This document shows positions 5,609 to 6,827 of a DNA stretch of 6,827 nt, in pieces. The notes under the pieces were generated by a model. It was not told the DNA's origin. It did not search any database and saw nothing but the letters and a program-made list of their open reading frames with translations. Both the position numbers and the translations under genes were made by a program. Each line of letters begins with the position of its first letter. Positions within the stretch are counted from its first letter, which is position 1. Origin of the DNA: Alphaproteobacteria bacterium (GTDB lineage: Bacteria; Pseudomonadota; Alphaproteobacteria; RF32; CAG-239); assembly GCA_017546885.1 (NCBI GenBank), contig JAFYRQ010000004.1:1-6827 (forward strand). Reading direction: 5' to 3'.

Positions 5609-6799
5609 ATGGCAAAAGAGAAATTTGAGAGAAACAAACCTCACTGCAACATTGGTACAATTGGTCACGTAGACCATGGTAAAACCACATTAACAGCCGC
5701 TATTACCAAAGTATTGGCAGAAGAAGGCGGTGCAAGCTTTACAGCATATGATCAAATCGATAAAGCTCCTGAAGAAAAAGCACGCGGTATCACCATTTCT
5801 ACTTCACACGTAGAATATGAAACACCGAATCGTCACTACGCACACGTAGACTGCCCGGGCCACGCTGACTATGTAAAGAACATGATCACTGGTGCGGCAC
5901 AAATGGACGGTGCTATCTTGGTAGTATCAGCAGCTGACGGTCCTATGCCACAAACTCGTGAACACATTTTGTTGGCTCGCCAAGTAGGTGTACCTGCTTT
6001 GGTAGTATTCATGAACAAAGTAGACCAAGTAGACGATCCTGAATTGTTGGAATTGGTTGAAATGGAAATTCGTGATTTGTTGAGCTCATATGACTTCCCA
6101 GGCGATGAAATCCCAATCGTAAAAGGTTCTGCATTGGCAGTATTGGAAAATGGCGATCCGAAGATTGGTAAAGAAGCAGTTTTGGAATTGATGAAAGCAG
6201 TTGACAGCTACATTCCACAACCTGATCGTCCAAAAGATAAATCATTCTTGATGCCGATTGAAGACGTATTCTCAATTTCTGGTCGTGGTACAGTTGTAAC
6301 TGGTCGTGTAGAACGTGGTGTAATTCACGTAGGTGACGATTTGGAAATCGTAGGTATCAAGCCGACAGCAAAAACTACATGTACCGGTGTAGAAATGTTC
6401 CGCAAGCTTTTGGATGAAGGTGAAGCCGGCGACAACATCGGTGTATTGCTCCGTGGTACAAAGAGAGAAGATGTAGAACGTGGTCAAGTATTGGCAGCTC
6501 CCGGTTCAGTAACACCGCATACAGAATTTGAATGCAAGTGCTACATTTTGACTAAGGAAGAAGGTGGTCGTCATACTCCGTTCTTCAACAACTATCGTCC
6601 ACAATTCTACTTCCGTACAACAGATATTACCGGTGCAGTAGAATTACCTGAAGGAACAGAAATGGTAATGCCTGGCGATAACATTCAAATGACAGCAAAA
6701 TTGATTAACCCGATTGCTATGGAAGAAGGTTTACGTTTTGCTATCCGTGAAGGTGGTCGTACCGTAGGTGCCGGCGTTGTATCTAAAATTATCAAATAA
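5609..6799 (+). CDS. tuf: Elongation factor Tu
   Basis: EF-Tu carries aminoacyl-tRNA to the ribosomal A site as a GTP complex and leaves after GTP hydrolysis. The 396-residue product has the full family length: GTPase domain at about 1-200 with GHVDHGKT (19-26), RGITI (59-63), DCPGH (81-85, H85 catalytic), NKVD (136-139) and SAL (174-176), then the two beta-barrel domains, ending in REGGRTVGAGVVSKIIK. Q125, a site of kirromycin resistance in other bacteria, is unchanged. It follows fusA after 79 nt containing a hairpin; I found no convincing separate promoter, so it is probably cotranscribed. Valine is about 30 GTA against 5 GTT by hand count, the reverse of fusA. The 28 bases after the stop show no terminator; rpsJ is the expected next gene in this lineage. 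Confidence 0.98.
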   Translation: MAKEKFERNKPHCNIGTIGHVDHGKTTLTAAITKVLAEEGGASFTAYDQIDKAPEEKARGITISTSHVEYETPNRHYAHVDCPGHADYVKNMITGAAQMDGAILVVSAADGPMPQTREHILLARQVGVPALVVFMNKVDQVDDPELLELVEMEIRDLLSSYDFPGDEIPIVKGSALAVLENGDPKIGKEAVLELMKAVDSYIPQPDRPKDKSFLMPIEDVFSISGRGTVVTGRVERGVIHVGDDLEIVGIKPTAKTTCTGVEMFRKLLDEGEAGDNIGVLLRGTKREDVERGQVLAAPGSVTPHTEFECKCYILTKEEGGRHTPFFNNYRPQFYFRTTDITGAVELPEGTEMVMPGDNIQMTAKLINPIAMEEGLRFAIREGGRTVGAGVVSKIIK

Positions 6800-6827
6800 T
6801 TTTGATATAGCCGAATAAATTAAACAA

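Noticed and set aside
6785..6806. Overlapping A/T dyads at the tuf stop codon as a terminator
   Set aside because: The arms are almost purely A/T, partly inside the coding sequence, and are not followed by a T run.

Overview
The window reads as chromosomal DNA of an AT-rich Gram-negative bacterium, most likely an alphaproteobacterium. Three things point there: a Kdo-pathway isomerase (kdsD) implies a lipopolysaccharide outer membrane; the S7, EF-G (691 aa) and EF-Tu (396 aa) sequences read by eye as the alphaproteobacterial type; and the order rpsL-rpsG-fusA-tuf has no terminator after tuf, as expected where the str operon runs on into the S10 operon. The assignment rests on remembered family features, not on a search.

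Layout. Positions 1-638 (minus strand) hold the N-terminal 212 residues of KdsD, cut by the window edge inside its first CBS domain. Positions 639-821 are a divergent intergenic region with a good promoter on each side, a perfect 12-bp palindrome between them, and a dyad in the kdsD 5' UTR. Positions 822-2354 (plus strand) encode an unrecognised 510-residue exported protein, closed by an intrinsic terminator at 2370-2403. Positions 2404-2584 hold the str promoter and a leader of about 120 nt. From 2585 to 6799 come rpsL (S12), rpsG (S7), fusA (EF-G) and tuf (EF-Tu), all on the plus strand. The last 28 bases are non-coding and lead out of the window.

The four str genes work together in translation: S12 at the decoding centre, S7 in the head of the 30S subunit, EF-G driving translocation and EF-Tu delivering aminoacyl-tRNA. 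The first three are tightly packed (gaps of 11 and 15 nt), while tuf is set apart by 79 nt containing a strong hairpin.

The most interesting unexplained structure is the rpsL leader. A 15-bp hairpin (2514-2549) runs directly into six T residues, which is the form of an intrinsic terminator lying between the promoter and the first gene. An upstream segment repeats the two pairing blocks of its 3' arm and could form a competing antiterminator, while an upstream hairpin could sequester that segment. Together they look like a transcription attenuator. The 11-nt rpsL-rpsG gap leaves no room for the intercistronic S7 target known from E. coli, so control in the leader would make sense. A second observation is that tuf strongly prefers GTA for valine while fusA, just upstream, prefers GTT. 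No mobile element, CRISPR array, tRNA or rRNA was seen.
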